Made by a program: the position numbers and the translations under genes
In this document: one piece after another, positions 1-10,685 of the stretch
Layout: each line of letters begins with the position of its first letter
How positions within the stretch are numbered: the first letter of the stretch is position 1
DNA from: Hyparrhenia diplandra
Lineage: Eukaryota; Streptophyta; Magnoliopsida; Poales; Poaceae
Length of the DNA: 64,000 nucleotides
Direction of reading: 5' to 3'
NCBI GenBank assembly: GCA_015847255.1
Contig: JADLZK010001918.1
Location: 310,001-374,000, forward strand
Notes under the pieces: generated by a model
The model's database searches: none
What the model saw: only the letters and a program-made list of their open reading frames with translations
What the model was told of the DNA's origin: nothing

Positions 1-355
1 CAAATTCCTTCGCTCTTTTATAGTATAGATATAGAATAGAATAGTGCAAGGCTGGGCCATTTCTTTTCTGCATCCGATGGAACTCCAAAAACTGATCTCT
101 CTCGGCTCTAGCCACCATCATGTCAGCAGAGATGCAGCCACGGCAAGTGAGCTTGGGACCAAGCGATGACTGCCCCAGCACACGCGCAAGCTTTGGTGCA
201 AATTATGATACTACTTGAACAGATTGTGGCTCGTGGGTGCTGCGCCTGAATGTAGACTTAGTAGTGCTAGTGTGCTGCGAGCTTTCAATTCTGTGAGCTG
301 ACTCTGAAATAGAACGGTAAATCGGTGATGAGCACAGGAATTGAGCTGAACACTC
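1..355. other. Intergenic spacer
   Basis: No reading frame, promoter or repeat boundary can be supported here. The sequence is of mixed composition and leads into a duplicated segment. Confidence 0.4.
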
Positions 356-706
356 TGTTTCACTTAGCTGAGACCGAGAGTGGCACAGAGGGTTTCACTT
401 GCCAACAAATGGACAGGAGAAGCTTGTGTAGCCTCGTACGTTATCCTTTCGATAATTCGATGGATCATTTCATGCTAATTAAATAATTAAATGGACAGCC
501 TCATATGTATGGCAAAGTTTTCTGGATGCGCCAGCTGTGTAGCTGGAGGCTCAACTGGACATTTGAACGTAATATAAATGTCTATACATATGAACGTACA
601 TGGCATCCGGTTCTGGGCATACACGAGTGGTCGACGGCATGCATGCATGGATGACGGACTTGCTAACCTTTCCAAAAAACAAACGTGACCAGAAGGAACG
701 CTATGC
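356..706. repeat. Direct repeat R1, copy a
   Basis: About 350 bp that recurs, diverged and with small indels, at 2170-2564. Both copies run from TGTTTCACTTAGCTGAGACC through a shared stretch (GGACATACACGAG in copy b, GGGCATACACGAG here) to GGAAC.CTATGC. The copies are about 1.8 kb apart in the same orientation. I recognise no coding content; open frames on either strand are not shared by the two copies. Confidence 0.7.
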
Positions 707-759
707 ATTAGCGCATTGTACTTCCTATTTTTCTTTGTTATTCTTCTCAATAGCGTAGT

Positions 760-870
760 ACAAATATAAAGAGTTAAATGCATCAGTGGTCCATGAACTT
801 GTAAGCGTGTGCCAGATAGGTCCATGAACTTGCAAAATGCACATTTGGGTCCCAAAACTTGTCAACTGGT
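760..870. repeat. Short motif repeat (GGTCCATGAACTTG)
   Basis: The 14-mer GGTCCATGAACTTG occurs at 788-801 and 819-832, with a degenerate third copy (GGGTCCCAAAACTTG) at 847-861 and a partial one just after. Such 'tccatgaacttg' arrays occur at the edges of grass DNA transposons, but no terminal inverted repeat could be defined here, so it is given only as a repeat. Confidence 0.4.
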
Positions 871-1637
871 GCACTACAGGTCCATGCCAGCCATGTGGGC
901 AATTTTTTGATGATGTGGCATGCTAGGGTGGCATGCATTTTTCATTTAAACCCACCAACTTATTTTTCTTTTAAAAACAGACCCTTACTCTCATGGCCAG
1001 ATTGCAATAAACTGATCGATGAGGACGGTCGATCGAATTGGTCTGATTCTACCAATTAGTAGGTGAAGCCAGGTATGAAATATTATCCATTATCTAAAAA
1101 AAGAGGGGGAATTGACTGTTATTGTTAAGTTTAAGACAGACTGGATGTATTAAAGACACGTATGTACCTTATCATAAATTAAACAACAACAAAAACATAA
1201 CAAATTGCCATGCCAGAATCTTAAATATAACAAAAATCCAACAAGTTGAGGTAGATAAAATTATATTAAATTGCCATGCCAGATTCTTATATAAATTAAG
1301 GGGTACGCAAGATTACAAACCTGCTTTAACTGAAAGCATCTAACCAAAAGCAGATGGATGAGCAGAGGTCCTTCGTAAATCTAGTCGACTGCAAAATATA
1401 TTGATTTTTTAAATTTACAGGCCTCCTGGAAAGAGTTGGGTCTCTACGTTGAAAGACCTTTCAATTTTGGAGTTTGCATTGGTGTCCGAAGCCGCAATCA
1501 GGTAGGCTTCCATGAATCAATCCAGTGCATGCACATCATGATCCTTCAGTTGTCTTTCTCGTAGAGGAAGAGAGGTGTCCCAAGAAAAATCATCGAGGCT
1601 TTCTCCCACAATTAATTTTAGGGTAGAGATGGAAGCT
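871..1637. other. AT-rich spacer without a recognisable gene
   Basis: Two short plus-strand frames exist (859-1059 and 1122-1343), but neither has a recognisable motif and both lie in A/T-rich sequence. CCATGCCAGA(A/T)TCTTA occurs twice (near 1209 and 1274), so a small local duplication is present. Nothing else is supported. Confidence 0.35.
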
Positions 1638-1889
1638 CTAGCAAATGAATGAAGTCTTGGATACTGAGCAGATATTACCGAAGTCTGAGCACAAATCATC
1701 CCCAAAGGAAACTTGGAGCCTGACCTCCAGTGTGCCACATCTCTGTACATGGTGCTTAGACGCAACACAATGTGCCAGTGTAGTTGTGTCCCCTCCAGAG
1801 GCACCCATTTGCGGTGTAGGAGAGCAACCGTACTCCTGATGCATCCCATCCCTATTACTCCGTAATAGACTTTCTTCAATGGTGGCCAT
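1638..1889 (-). pseudogene. N-terminal gene fragment, family P, copy 1
   Basis: An 83-codon minus-strand frame that starts at an ATG just after GGAATTCA and reads MATIEESLLRSNRDGMHQ. The same start context and a related peptide recur in copy 2 (4959-5042) and copy 3 (6263-6424), where NRDGMHQQLKIE or NWDGMHQQLKIE follows. Three related starts sharing upstream promoter-like sequence argue that a gene family once began here. Beyond about residue 20 this copy no longer resembles the others. I do not recognise the family. A TATA box (1966-1973, minus strand) lies about 80 bp upstream. Likely a decayed first exon. Confidence 0.4.
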
Positions 1890-2150
1890 TGAATTCCTGG
1901 CTAGGACACTCTTGTATGTATGCTCCTATACTTTTCTTGTGTGTTTCTACTTTGCACCGGGCAGGTATTTATAAAGTGTTGACCTTGAGGACGTGTAAAG
2001 GCCAAAAGGCCCTCGAATATTCCTACAATATGTTTGGTTGCCATACCTGCCTTCACGGTCTATAAATAGGATGGACTTGTATATGATTTGACATCTAAAA
2101 ATATAGAACTCTTATTTCCAATGTCTCGTTTTACTTGTTAAGCCCGCACT
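1890..2150 (-). promoter_or_regulatory. Minus-strand promoter-like block P1
   Basis: Read on the minus strand, this block runs from a conserved distal part (AACGAGACATTGGAAATAAG) past CTATTTATAG near 2060 and the motif GGCCTTTTGGCC to a TATA box TATAAATA (1966-1973), then a leader to the ATG at 1889. The order of parts is shared with blocks near 5050-5450, 6430-6640, 9760-10150, 11590-12015, 12845-13040 and 13960-14280. The function is inferred from layout only. Confidence 0.45.
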
Positions 2151-2169
2151 ACTGAATAATCGTTTTACT

Positions 2170-2564
2170 TGTTTCACTTAGCTGAGACCTAGTGGCGCAG
2201 AAAGTTTCACTTGCCAACAAACAGAAGCCACAGTGGATCGTTTAGCCTCGTTTAGCATTGCGCCATGCAGGAGAAGCTTGTTTAGCCTCGTTATCCTTTC
2301 GATGGATCGTTTTCATGCTAATGAAATCATTAAATGGACGGCCTCATATATATGGCAAAGATTTCTGGGGATGCGCCAAGCTGTACTGGCCTCCAGCGGA
2401 ATCAACTAATGTATAAAATCCACAGAAAGACGTAATATAAACGTCATTTGAAAGAACATGGCATCTGGTTCTGGACATACACGAGCGGTCGAGTGCATGC
2501 ATGGTTGACGACTTGCTAACCTCTCAAAAAAAAAAACAAATGCGACCATAAGGAACACTATGCT
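2170..2564. repeat. Direct repeat R1, copy b
   Basis: Second copy of the segment at 356-706, with an insertion near 2225-2290 (a small internal duplication of GGAGAAGCTTGTTTAGCC-like sequence) and other indels. Confidence 0.7.
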
Positions 2565-3490
2565 AATCAAATGAGTATTTACTCTGGCGGTTCATAGCCT
2601 TAGGCCCAGATATATTTTTTTCTACTGATGCCTTGCCCTTGTGAACCCTTCGCCCAAAAACATCAACACAATCAGGAAATATGTGAATCAAATCAACTCT
2701 GGACCAGGGTGATTCGGATGACCGTAATCAAGTCATGCATGACAGTTCTGTGCTCGGCCCTGGTTGAATGGTGGAACCCGAATTGTAATCTGGAAGGGCC
2801 ACCCGACACTGATGTGTGGGACAAAGCACTGATCACCTTGTACAAACATAATGGTCTTCAGTTGCTTATAGAAATCTTTGACATTCTCTTCCCTGTATCC
2901 CTGTCACAACCCTTGGCCCTAGGCGATCGCCGGCGACGTGAGAAGCACACAAGAGGAGACCTAGATTGCGAGGAAGCGGGCAGGGTAAACCCCACTGGCT
3001 TGGCTTCGAATGTTTCTTTCTCAATGAACGATGTCCCTCCCTCGGTTCAGGCCTGAGAAGTACCTTATTACAACCTGCCCGCTAGGGCCCACTTGTCATC
3101 GACATCAATCGAAAACACAAATTACATACTCGCGGCGATACTCCTCAGCTGATTCACGCTCAAGCTGTGTCTGCCTTCGTGACATTCCCGTCGATGTACA
3201 ACTCCCAACGTATCCCATCCCCACTAAAAAAAGGATTGGCTGGGGTTGCCATTGCCACTAAATTCCCATTGACTTTCTATATTCTCCTCATCAACACCTT
3301 TGTTAATTGGGATACTATTATCTCTGTTGAACCAGAAAGCAACTGATTTCACGTACACCCCCTTCCAAGAGTGTGCAGCCAGCTATCTGTATATATAGGC
3401 GCAGGAAGGCATTATGCTGTGAATACAGGGTGTCATTTATCCAACAGGCCACTACGTAGGTTACACTCAGAGAACTTTTTGCATATATAT
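2565..3490 (+). other. Region with an unrecognised 142-codon frame
   Basis: The longest frame (2628-3056, plus) encodes 142 residues. The central part, roughly residues 40-85 (SALVEWWNPNCNLEGPPDTD and following), has a protein-like composition, but no domain is recognised, no promoter is visible, and the frame crosses a likely intron-like change near 2980. A second frame (3031-3261) overlaps its end. This could be an old gene fragment; it is not called as a gene. Confidence 0.25.
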
Positions 3491-3494
3491 GAAG

Positions 3495-3968
3495 CACGTT
3501 GGAAGAATGGTCACTATATAACCTCCAGCTGCTGCGAGAATTTTTTCCATTTTAGTCCTTCTTGAAAACTTATTTTATCGATAGATTCTTGACAAAACCT
3601 TTTCTAGAAATAGGCCAAAACTCGGCGTACAGTAATTCCACGCCGAGGGTACACGGCTCGGCGTGCTAAGATTCACGTTAAAATGACCACGTAAGCGCCA
3701 GCATGTCCATGCGGCTGGCACCTCGGCGTTTAGTCAATTAACGCTAAGACTAGCCATGTCGGCGTTTGGTCAATTAGCGCCGAGGTGCAGTGTACAAGCT
3801 AACAGCTGAACCGAAGTGTATGTACTTCAGTTCTTGTCCATTTAAAATTTTGTGAGCATCCACAAAAATAAATATAACTCGCCAGATTTTGTACCGAGCG
3901 TCGTACAATAAGCGCTCGGTAAATTGGTGCACGTTGGAAGAATGATCACTATATAACCTCGAGCTGCT
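3495..3968. repeat. 42-bp direct repeats around a CGGCGT-palindrome insert
   Basis: GCACGTTGGAAGAATG.TCAC with following sequence occurs at about 3495-3540 and again at about 3927-3970, nearly identical over some 42 bp. The 390 bp between is dominated by mutually inverted CTCGGCGT / ACGCCGAG and TTAGTCAATTAACGC-type motifs (3610-3800) and by CGAGCG / CGCTCGG near 3895-3920. This looks like an insertion or fold-back repeat bounded by a long target duplication, or a local duplication. Class unresolved. Confidence 0.5.
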
Positions 3969-4958
3969 GCATCTACATTTTTGACAGAGGAAGTATTATA
4001 GAACTAAGAAGACGTGAGAATATGTGTATGGTACCCGAATACATGAAGGGCTGCTAAATACTAGTTCTTAGCCTGACTTAAAGTTCTGTAAAAATTGGAA
4101 GAATTTTGAATTTTAAATACCACCAATAAAAGTTAGTTGTGTTTTTTTTAAAAAAATGCTAGGGGCAGAAATGTTTTTAAGATTTCTATACTAGGAGATT
4201 ACTGAAGGTTATTTGCATAAATCACCTAAGTGCATGATTTTTGAGGAAAAAATCATCTAAGTGCACGATTAGATGCAAATTTATGGGATTTCATTATTTA
4301 GTTTTGTGTTTATTATCATTATCATTGATCAACTCTATGAAGTGATAGGCACTACACGTCCCTCACCCAGTAGGTGTCACTAATGACTGACAAACAAGTA
4401 GTTCGTATCCTCATTTTTTTAGTACAACGTGATGTGATTAAAATGAATACCGTTACTTTTAGAGCTACGATGGGATTCTCATCCACCTCTACATCCAATC
4501 TATTATTAATAAAAATTAACATATGTAAAATGAAATAAAATTTCAAAAAAACCACTGCCATGCACACCTCCTTGGTGCCTACCACTGTGGCTCTGGCAGG
4601 CACCCCTCAGAGACCCACCAGCGTCGTGGAATCCCCACCTCCAAGATTGGCATTGAACCTTTCAAGGATGCCAGTACAAAGGATACTGTCAAAGAATCAC
4701 CGCATCAATGTGTAGGCAAACAGGTACGCTACGCACTAGCATATCTACCACGTTCCATCAAAATAACAGGCAGTGGAGGATTAACGATATCATGACCACT
4801 ACACACGCAGCACAGTGGAAGAAAAGAGAGTGGATGTAGAAGTAGCAGTACATCCTCGAGTACCAGCAGTAAAGAAACATTCGTGCAAGCTTTCTTGCAT
4901 GATTATGGAACCCAAATTCCAGGCATCAATTTTCAACAAAGACAATGTGAGCACAATG
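3969..4958. other. AT-rich spacer; short exon-like frame at 4560-4715
   Basis: Mostly A/T-rich sequence, including a degenerate duplicated phrase TCACCTAAGTGCATGATTTT / TCATCTAAGTGCACGATTAG near 4220-4270. A 51-codon plus-strand frame at 4560-4715 (ends SKNHRINV) and an overlapping exon-like stretch ending at a GTACGC donor near 4725 are the only coding-like signals. No family recognised. A segment near 4081-4140 (TTCTGTAAAAATTGGAAGAA) resembles one near 8870-8930. Confidence 0.3.
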
Positions 4959-5042
4959 CTAGCACGTCGGGTAGAACGGCGACTCGATCTTTAACTGCTG
5001 ATGCATCCCATCCCTATTACACATCCCTTCTGTGGTTGCCAT
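4959..5042 (-). pseudogene. N-terminal gene fragment, family P, copy 2
   Basis: A 27-residue frame from the ATG at 5042 after GGAATTCA; it contains NRDGMHQQLKIE and then stops. It aligns with copy 1 (1638-1889) at the start and with copy 3 (6263-6424) through HQQLKIE. A TATATA box lies about 165 bp upstream (near 5209-5214) in promoter-like block P2. The short frame and early stop make this a decayed start rather than a full gene. Confidence 0.4.
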
Positions 5043-5450
5043 TGAATTCCTAGTGTCAGCCCGTCATAATCGTCACACACTCTGGTTTCAGACTAGCCAA
5101 ATTCTACATGTGGTGTCTGAATTATAATTTATCTTGTGTGTTTCAACATTGCACCAAGATGCAAAATGGTGCACAGCTATATGATGCTGTCCTCGAAATG
5201 CTGCTGCTATATATGGAGTGTTACCTTTGAGGTCGTGTATAGGCCAAAAGGCCCTCGAGTATTCCAGGAATACCATTATTAGGTCGAGGCATGATGTAGT
5301 TTAGACAATGGGTGTTTAATTGTCACACCAAACGAGACTACAAATAAGATAGCATTGCATATGATTTCCCATCCGAGGAAATAAGACCTTTCTTTGCAAT
5401 GTCTCGTTTTACTTGTTAGCCCCCATGCTACTGAACTGTCAATATTTAAA
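5043..5450 (-). promoter_or_regulatory. Minus-strand promoter-like block P2
   Basis: Shares with P1 and P3 the distal AACGAGACATTG.AAA segment, GGCCTTTTGGCCTATAC, a TATATA box near 5209, and a leader with AACACACAAGATAAATTATA and TCTGAAACCAGAGTG before the ATG at 5042. It holds an extra segment near 5280-5340 (GGCATGATGTAGTTTAGACAATGGGTG) that is also seen in blocks P7 and P8. Confidence 0.45.
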
Positions 5451-6262
5451 TCATGTAGTCTCCAACTCCCTTCAGAAAGTCATGCGAGATTTGTAATTTG
5501 AAGGTCATGCGAGACTTCACATGGGTTTGACTTCACATGAGAATGGCCAAGTAGGTGAAGAACACTATGAAGTGAAAGGGACCACATCTATTATCCACTG
5601 ATTAAAACAGATAATCTGACCCTAATCTTATGTTATAGTAAAGTGTGACGAGATAGGTTAAAAATGGATACCATCACTTTTGTTGTGTCAAAAGTGACGG
5701 ATCGAATGCACTAAATACATAACTTGCTGATGTTTGCAGAATGCCTGACACTTGGCAAAGCCTCCTTTGCTGTGCGCGGCTCTCGGCAAAGCCTGTGCAA
5801 CAATGTTGTCTCCAGTAGTGATTGTTCTAGCAAATTTAGCATTGACATGTCGTTGGGGGCATTTGTAACTATTACTAGCCTGGTTGTCGCACCCTGGATG
5901 CGATTACTCATATTAATTATGTACCTGAATCCTCAACTGCTGAAATTATTTCATTGTCCTCTCTTTTCCAAATAAGAGAACTATGTACGCTGATTAATTT
6001 CAGGGGAAACTACAAAAAAAAAAAAAGATACGAAACCAATGATCAATAGATCATGCTGGCAACTAGTACAATTTTTTTAGAGTCAAGGGAGGGATTTTCC
6101 AGTTGTTTGTTTTATATTTCGCCCATAAATGGCCTGTGAGAGAGTAGATATTACATCTCGCCAGTTACCATAGTCGAAGTGGACATAAGAAGTTGTACAT
6201 AGAATTTTTTTATTTTCCTCCTTCGAGACACCGTTCTTCCTCAATCCGCTGTTGCCGTAAGC
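5451..6262. other. Spacer without a supported gene
   Basis: The segment 5550-5660 (AACACTATGAAGTGAAAGG ... GTTATAGTAAAGTGTGACG) recurs in diverged form after other P units (6700-6790, 12395-12510), so it is part of the repeat unit. Frames at 5711-5911 (minus) and 5724-5975 (plus) are mutually antisense and show no motif. An A-run at 6012-6024 is present. No gene is supported. Confidence 0.35.
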
Positions 6263-6424
6263 TCATCTTGGATGATCAACGCACGTACGCACACAAGGCA
6301 CGGGTCTACTAGCACTGACAGTGCCACGGAGGTGAGGCAGCTGCTGCATATTGAGCAGGGGCTCGATCTTTAACTGCTGATGCATCCCATCCCAATTATT
6401 AGACAACTCTTTAGTCGTGTCCAC
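6263..6424 (-). pseudogene. N-terminal gene fragment, family P, copy 3 (start lost)
   Basis: The frame reads VDTTKELSNNWDGMHQQLKIE from the position of the conserved start, then continues to a stop at 6263. Where copies 1 and 2 have GGAATTCAATGG this copy has GGAATTCAGTGG, so one A appears missing and the start codon is lost. Downstream residues (about 21-53) have no recognised motif. Context and upstream block P3 match the other two copies. Confidence 0.4.
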
Positions 6425-6640
6425 TGAATTCCTAGTGCCAGCCAATCATACTCATAAACCTCTCCCGGTTTCAGACTACCCAATTCTATGTGTGGGGTCT
6501 GAATTATAGTTTTTGTTGTGTGTTTCCACTTTGCACCAAGAAGCAAAATGGTGCAGCTACATATTGCTGTCCTCGAAATGCTGCTGCAATATATGGAGTG
6601 TTACCCTTGAGGTCGTGTAAATGCAAAAACGCCCCCAGTA
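6425..6640 (-). promoter_or_regulatory. Minus-strand promoter-like block P3 (truncated)
   Basis: Matches P2 from the leader (TCTGAAACCGGGAGAG, AATTCAGACCCCACACATAG) through the TATAT box near 6590 to the CGACCTCAAGGGTAACAC segment. It ends before the distal AACGAGACATTG part, which is replaced by unrelated sequence after about 6640. Confidence 0.4.
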
Positions 6641-7515
6641 TCATGTCACATGGTTTTAGTTTCCAACTCTCATCACAATACATGAAAATGTAAGAATGGC
6701 TAAGCGGGTGAACAACACTATAAAGTGATAGGCACCACCCCTATCATCCACTGGTTAAACAGAGGTGCAAGCCATTCCAAGGCCAAAACAGATGAATATA
6801 TTACGAATACCACACTGCCCATGGCAGCATGATGAGTGAACATGCACCCGTTGCCTTGTTTGACTTGTACCAGGATGCAATTTACTCACATTATTTATGA
6901 ACCTCAGTCCTCAATTGCAGAAATTATTTCATTGTTTTCTATTGTCAAACAAGGCAACTCTGTCCAAGGAGCAATTGCAACGGAAACTATAAACAGTAGG
7001 TAGACAAAGACGAAATGTAAGATGCACAGAAAAATGAATGATCGGCTTCACCGCATGGTGTGTTGATCGTTTTTTTCGCAATCACGTCTCTCCACCCCAT
7101 CCGGTGACTCGCCGGCTCTTTCTGTCCTGGCTGCCGGTTCTCCAACGCTGCTCTCTGCCTGGCCACATGTGATAAACAGTGTAGCCGCGGGCACGACCTC
7201 AATCCTCCATGGCCAGACGCGGGCGCAAGCGCCGCCTCAAGTGCCACGGCCACCACAGGCTCAACCTCTCCTCATCCATGGCCGGCGCGATCTGAGACCA
7301 GGACGATGCCGCCCAAGATCCCGTGCTCTGTAGAGGTAGCCGCCAGGAGGATGGGGTGTTGTTGAAGGACGCTCCTGCCCTCCTCCTTCCCTAGCACTTC
7401 CTAGCCGTCCAGCCACTCAAAACCCTAGCCCAAATCCTCCAATTTCTTTGGGTGCAGATATCACGCGTGAGAAACAGTAGCTACACAAAGAGGAAATGGA
7501 AGATGCACGCTAGTG
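6641..7515. other. Spacer with GC-rich insert flanked by direct repeats
   Basis: AACAGTAGGTAGACAAAGACG...AAGATGCAC near 6990-7027 and AACAGTAGCTACACAAAGAGG...AAGATGCAC near 7467-7506 form imperfect direct repeats around a clearly more GC-rich 440 bp. On the minus strand the insert's distal part contains GGCTAGGGTTTTGAGTGGC, a composition typical of plant 5' leaders. It may be a captured gene 5' end. A minus frame at 6987-7256 shows no motif. Confidence 0.3.
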
Positions 7516-9117
7516 GTAAATGAATAACGACTGTAGTTGCTCTGTCAGAAGGCATAATCCCAGGTGTTCTGTGTTGACACCCTTTTGTTCCTTTTAATTC
7601 AATTGCTGCTGTAGGGGCCTCCCGGATCCATCAGATTAGTCAACAAATAATGTGAATCAAACCTCCACTAATCTGTGTGGAGCTCGAATTCAAATGAATC
7701 CTAGCAGCTAGAAGTCGTGCAATCAGAAATGTGCTCTGGCTAGACATATGACCAGGTTCGTAGAGGTAGGCCTGATTTCTTCCGCTGGCTGGATAAGGAA
7801 ACCTTGCGGAGGGAAATGTCCACGTGTTCTAGCAGAGAACCATGGATATCGTGGTAGCGGTAATGTGTGGACAACGAATGGACGCTGATTGACTGCGCGT
7901 GAGAAAATGGTATTTGCCTGGGGCAGTGGATGGACATTTCTCATGTCAATGGGTGGGGTAAGCTTTTCCGCAAGCCATGTCTCAAGCTCCTGATGTATCA
8001 CATTCCTAGCTGCAAACTGAACAGTAGTTGCCAAAATACATGTCACGGATTTGTGTTCCCTTGGCATATATATAGCTTTATTTATATAGGGCGCATGTCT
8101 TACATTGAGCATCCATATTTTCATTGTTTCAACCACCTAATAAGTACATTTATTCAGAGCACATCACACGTGGAATCCTAGCTATATATATAAAACATTG
8201 GCATGTCTGGAACGAATTGTTTATTGCATCCATGGCACTTTGGTAACACATAATGAGGAGAACATAGTGTTGGCACAAAACGTGGCCACACCCAAAGCAC
8301 TAGAATGCATAGATCACAAAATAGAGAACCTTGTGATGCAGCCTGTGTGACAACCGACCCAGTTTGAAATTTGGCTCACAGTGGTCGTGGTTCATGTGCA
8401 TGTTAATGAGATGTTGTGGAGGGTTTAGTCACACATTGGTTGTTTAGGCATCTTCCATTTCTTATGTTGTGGAGGTCACACGCAAAATTTTATTTACATT
8501 TTTTTATGTCCCAAAAATTATCCTATAGGTTCCGACACAGGTCTAAACGGGCTTCAAGCCTCACCATACACCGAGGACATGGCATGACAATCAACTCAGT
8601 GTTGACGTGGATTGGAAAACTTTCAACGTTGCCTATATATAGAGTGCCATCTGAAGGCCGAAAGGACTTTGAATATTCCTAGAATATAGTTGCTATTGTT
8701 ATTAATAAGTGGAAAGTATGAGTATGGGCCTTCACCTAGTCGTAAGTGGAAAAGGATCTTGGCTACCAAGCTGCTAGTATAATGGTCATATATATTACCT
8801 TATGCGCATATATTTCTCGATGGGCAGACGACTAAAGAATTCACACTAGTTATAGCATCACTCAAATTCTGTAAAATTTGGAGCATTTTTAAATGACACA
8901 AATCTCACCAATAAAATTTGGTGGTGGTAATATTATTTTTGTAATGTCACCAACAAATGTCACCTGGAATACCAGTATCGCCTGAATCATCTTCTCGCCT
9001 AGGCCATATGTCAATCTGTGCAGGCACAAACTTGGGCCTGTAACTCATAGCGCATCATCTGATTGCATACAGCCACCAGGCCATGCACATTGTCAGGAGA
9101 AAGAGTGAGCTAGAATA
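7516..9117. other. Spacer with weak promoter-like block P4
   Basis: The longest frame is minus 7723-8136 (137 codons), without a recognisable domain and not conserved in sister repeat units. Near 8590-8700 a short block with GTTGCCTATATATAGAG and GGCC.AAAGG.CTTTGAATATTCC resembles the core of P1-P3. The stretch 8870-8950 resembles 4081-4140. No gene is supported. Confidence 0.3.
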
Positions 9118-9487
9118 ACGAAAGCATCACAACAATAAATATGTCCTCCGTCATGGCACAACTTCTAAATCATGACCTTGGCCCTATTCGAATGGTAGCG
9201 GGGCATGTCCAACTGATTTGAATTTTATATTGCATAAAAATCACAAGTGCACATCATCCTTCCATGAAAATAGAAACAGAGGAGAGACCTTATTGCTTGC
9301 AGCAAGAACTGAATGTTAAGAACAAGCTCACAAAAATATCATGTTCACACCATCCTTCATTATGTTGAGGCTCCATATGGTCAGCAAATCAGTCGATACC
9401 TGGTGTGCAACTACCGGCCACTAGGATGCATTGGCCAAAACCGTCCTCTGCAGCAGCGTCTAATTCAGACTTAGGTACATTTGGGCG

Positions 9488-9757
9488 CTATATTGGTTGG
9501 AACAGATTGTGTGAGATTGTTGCGTACTCACATGGAACATCGTGTACAGCACATGCAGTAATCAGACAGCCGTAGCAAACGTGTAAGCGAAGGCAAGCCA
9601 AGCCAAGCCAAGATACACTAGGACTACTGTATCCCTTGGCAGCATGATCACAGAAGAAGCACCGGTTTGGCAGGGCTAGGAATCCTGTAAAGCCAACTTG
9701 CACAGCTTGAACTGTGGGTGGGAAAACAACTTGATCTTTATCTTCTGATGTATCCCA
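9488..9757 (-). pseudogene. Possible decayed first exon in U5
   Basis: On the minus strand the stretch downstream of P5 holds a 71-codon open frame (9488-9703) and a second frame reading MLPRDTVVLVYLGLAWLAFA, which looks like a membrane anchor but stops soon after. A plausible splice donor (CAT|GTGAGTACG) lies near 9530 and is conserved in U8 (near 13755). Because the two candidate frames differ between copies and neither extends, this is read as decayed exon sequence of an unrecognised gene. Confidence is low. Confidence 0.2.
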
Positions 9758-10267
9758 TTCCTAGCTAATGTTAGCCCATCATACCGATCACACTCACTAG
9801 TTTCAGACTAGTCCATTCCATATGTGTGGTGTCAAAGTTTTAATTTCTGTGTAGTGTTTCCACTTTGACCAGGAAGCAAATGTGTTTTTGCTGCTCTCGA
9901 AATGGTGCAGCTATATACAGTGTTACCTCTGAGGCCGTGTAAATAAGGCCAAAAAGCCCTTGAATATTCCTATATATAATATAGCTGCTGAGTGGAGAGC
10001 ATTATGTTGCTGGAGCTGGAGCCTTCTCTACCTTCAAATAGGATCGCATTCTGCATTATTTGACATCTGAGAAAATAAAAGCCTATTTTACAATGTCTCG
10101 TTTCACTTGTTATTCCCAAGCATGTTACTGAAAGAATTGGTTGGTATTTAAATGATAGGCTCGATAGGCTCAATAGCAGGGCGCCCTTTGATGTGGGTGG
10201 TGCGACACTTGTCATCCCAACACCATATTAACATGGGTTCCTTTCTGTACCTCATCACAGTTGATCG

Positions 10268-10536
10268 CATATTTGGTTTTTTTTTTTTTTTTTTTTTTGA
10301 ACTGAACAGGATCTCTCCCTGTTTTTCATTTAAATGAAAGAACGGGTTTTGTACATAAAGTTACAGAGCTTCAAGCTCAAAGAAAAAGAAGAAACAAAGG
10401 TTACAAATAAGACTCTCTCTAGGCACTGATTTGCTGACGCTTCAAGTTCTTGGCTTTGATGCAAATCAAACCAAGTTCTTCTCTGAATAGAATCTTCCAT
10501 CTTGCAAAATGATTGGTTAAAATCACATATTTGGTT
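10268..10536 (-). mobile_element. 5'-truncated LINE fragment with poly(A)
   Basis: A 22-T run (10277-10298) is the poly(A) tail of a minus-strand insertion. The unique part reads, on the minus strand, toward AACAGGGAGAGATCCTGTTC just before the tail, a phrase typical of grass L1-type 3' ends. The 11-bp direct repeat CATATTTGGTT at 10268-10278 and 10526-10536 is a target site duplication. Unit U6 lacks the insert. At about 250 bp it carries no coding domain. A processed transcript of another kind is possible. Confidence 0.65.
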
Positions 10537-10685
10537 CATTAGTAGTTCAATGGTAGATGGTAAGTCTACTAGTAACTAGGCAACGATACACACGCGGCAT
10601 ATATGAGAATCAATAAGCAATTGAACTGCACTATAGGCACCGCACCCATCATCCAGGAGTTAATGTGACTAATGATTGGTTAAAA

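Larger units (their letters stand above)
9118..10685. repeat. Diverged tandem unit U5
   Basis: Begins CGAAAGCATCACAACAATAA and matches unit U8 (from about 13390) and, from about 9535 on, unit U6 (from 11384). Order: CCTCCGTCATGGCACAACTT, GTACTCACATGGAACATCG, a segment ending in AACTTGATCTTTATCTTCTG, promoter-like block P5 (9760-10150, TATATA near 9911), then GATAGGCTCGATAGGCTCAA and GACTAATGATTGGTTAAAA. U5 carries a LINE insertion (10268-10536) absent from U6. P5 lacks the ATG-bearing stretch present in P1/P2: CTAGGAAT runs directly into GGGATACATCAG. Confidence 0.65.

Noticed and set aside
2628..3056. A 142-codon plus frame as a gene
   Set aside because: No recognised domain, promoter or second copy. 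It is mentioned only as an open region.
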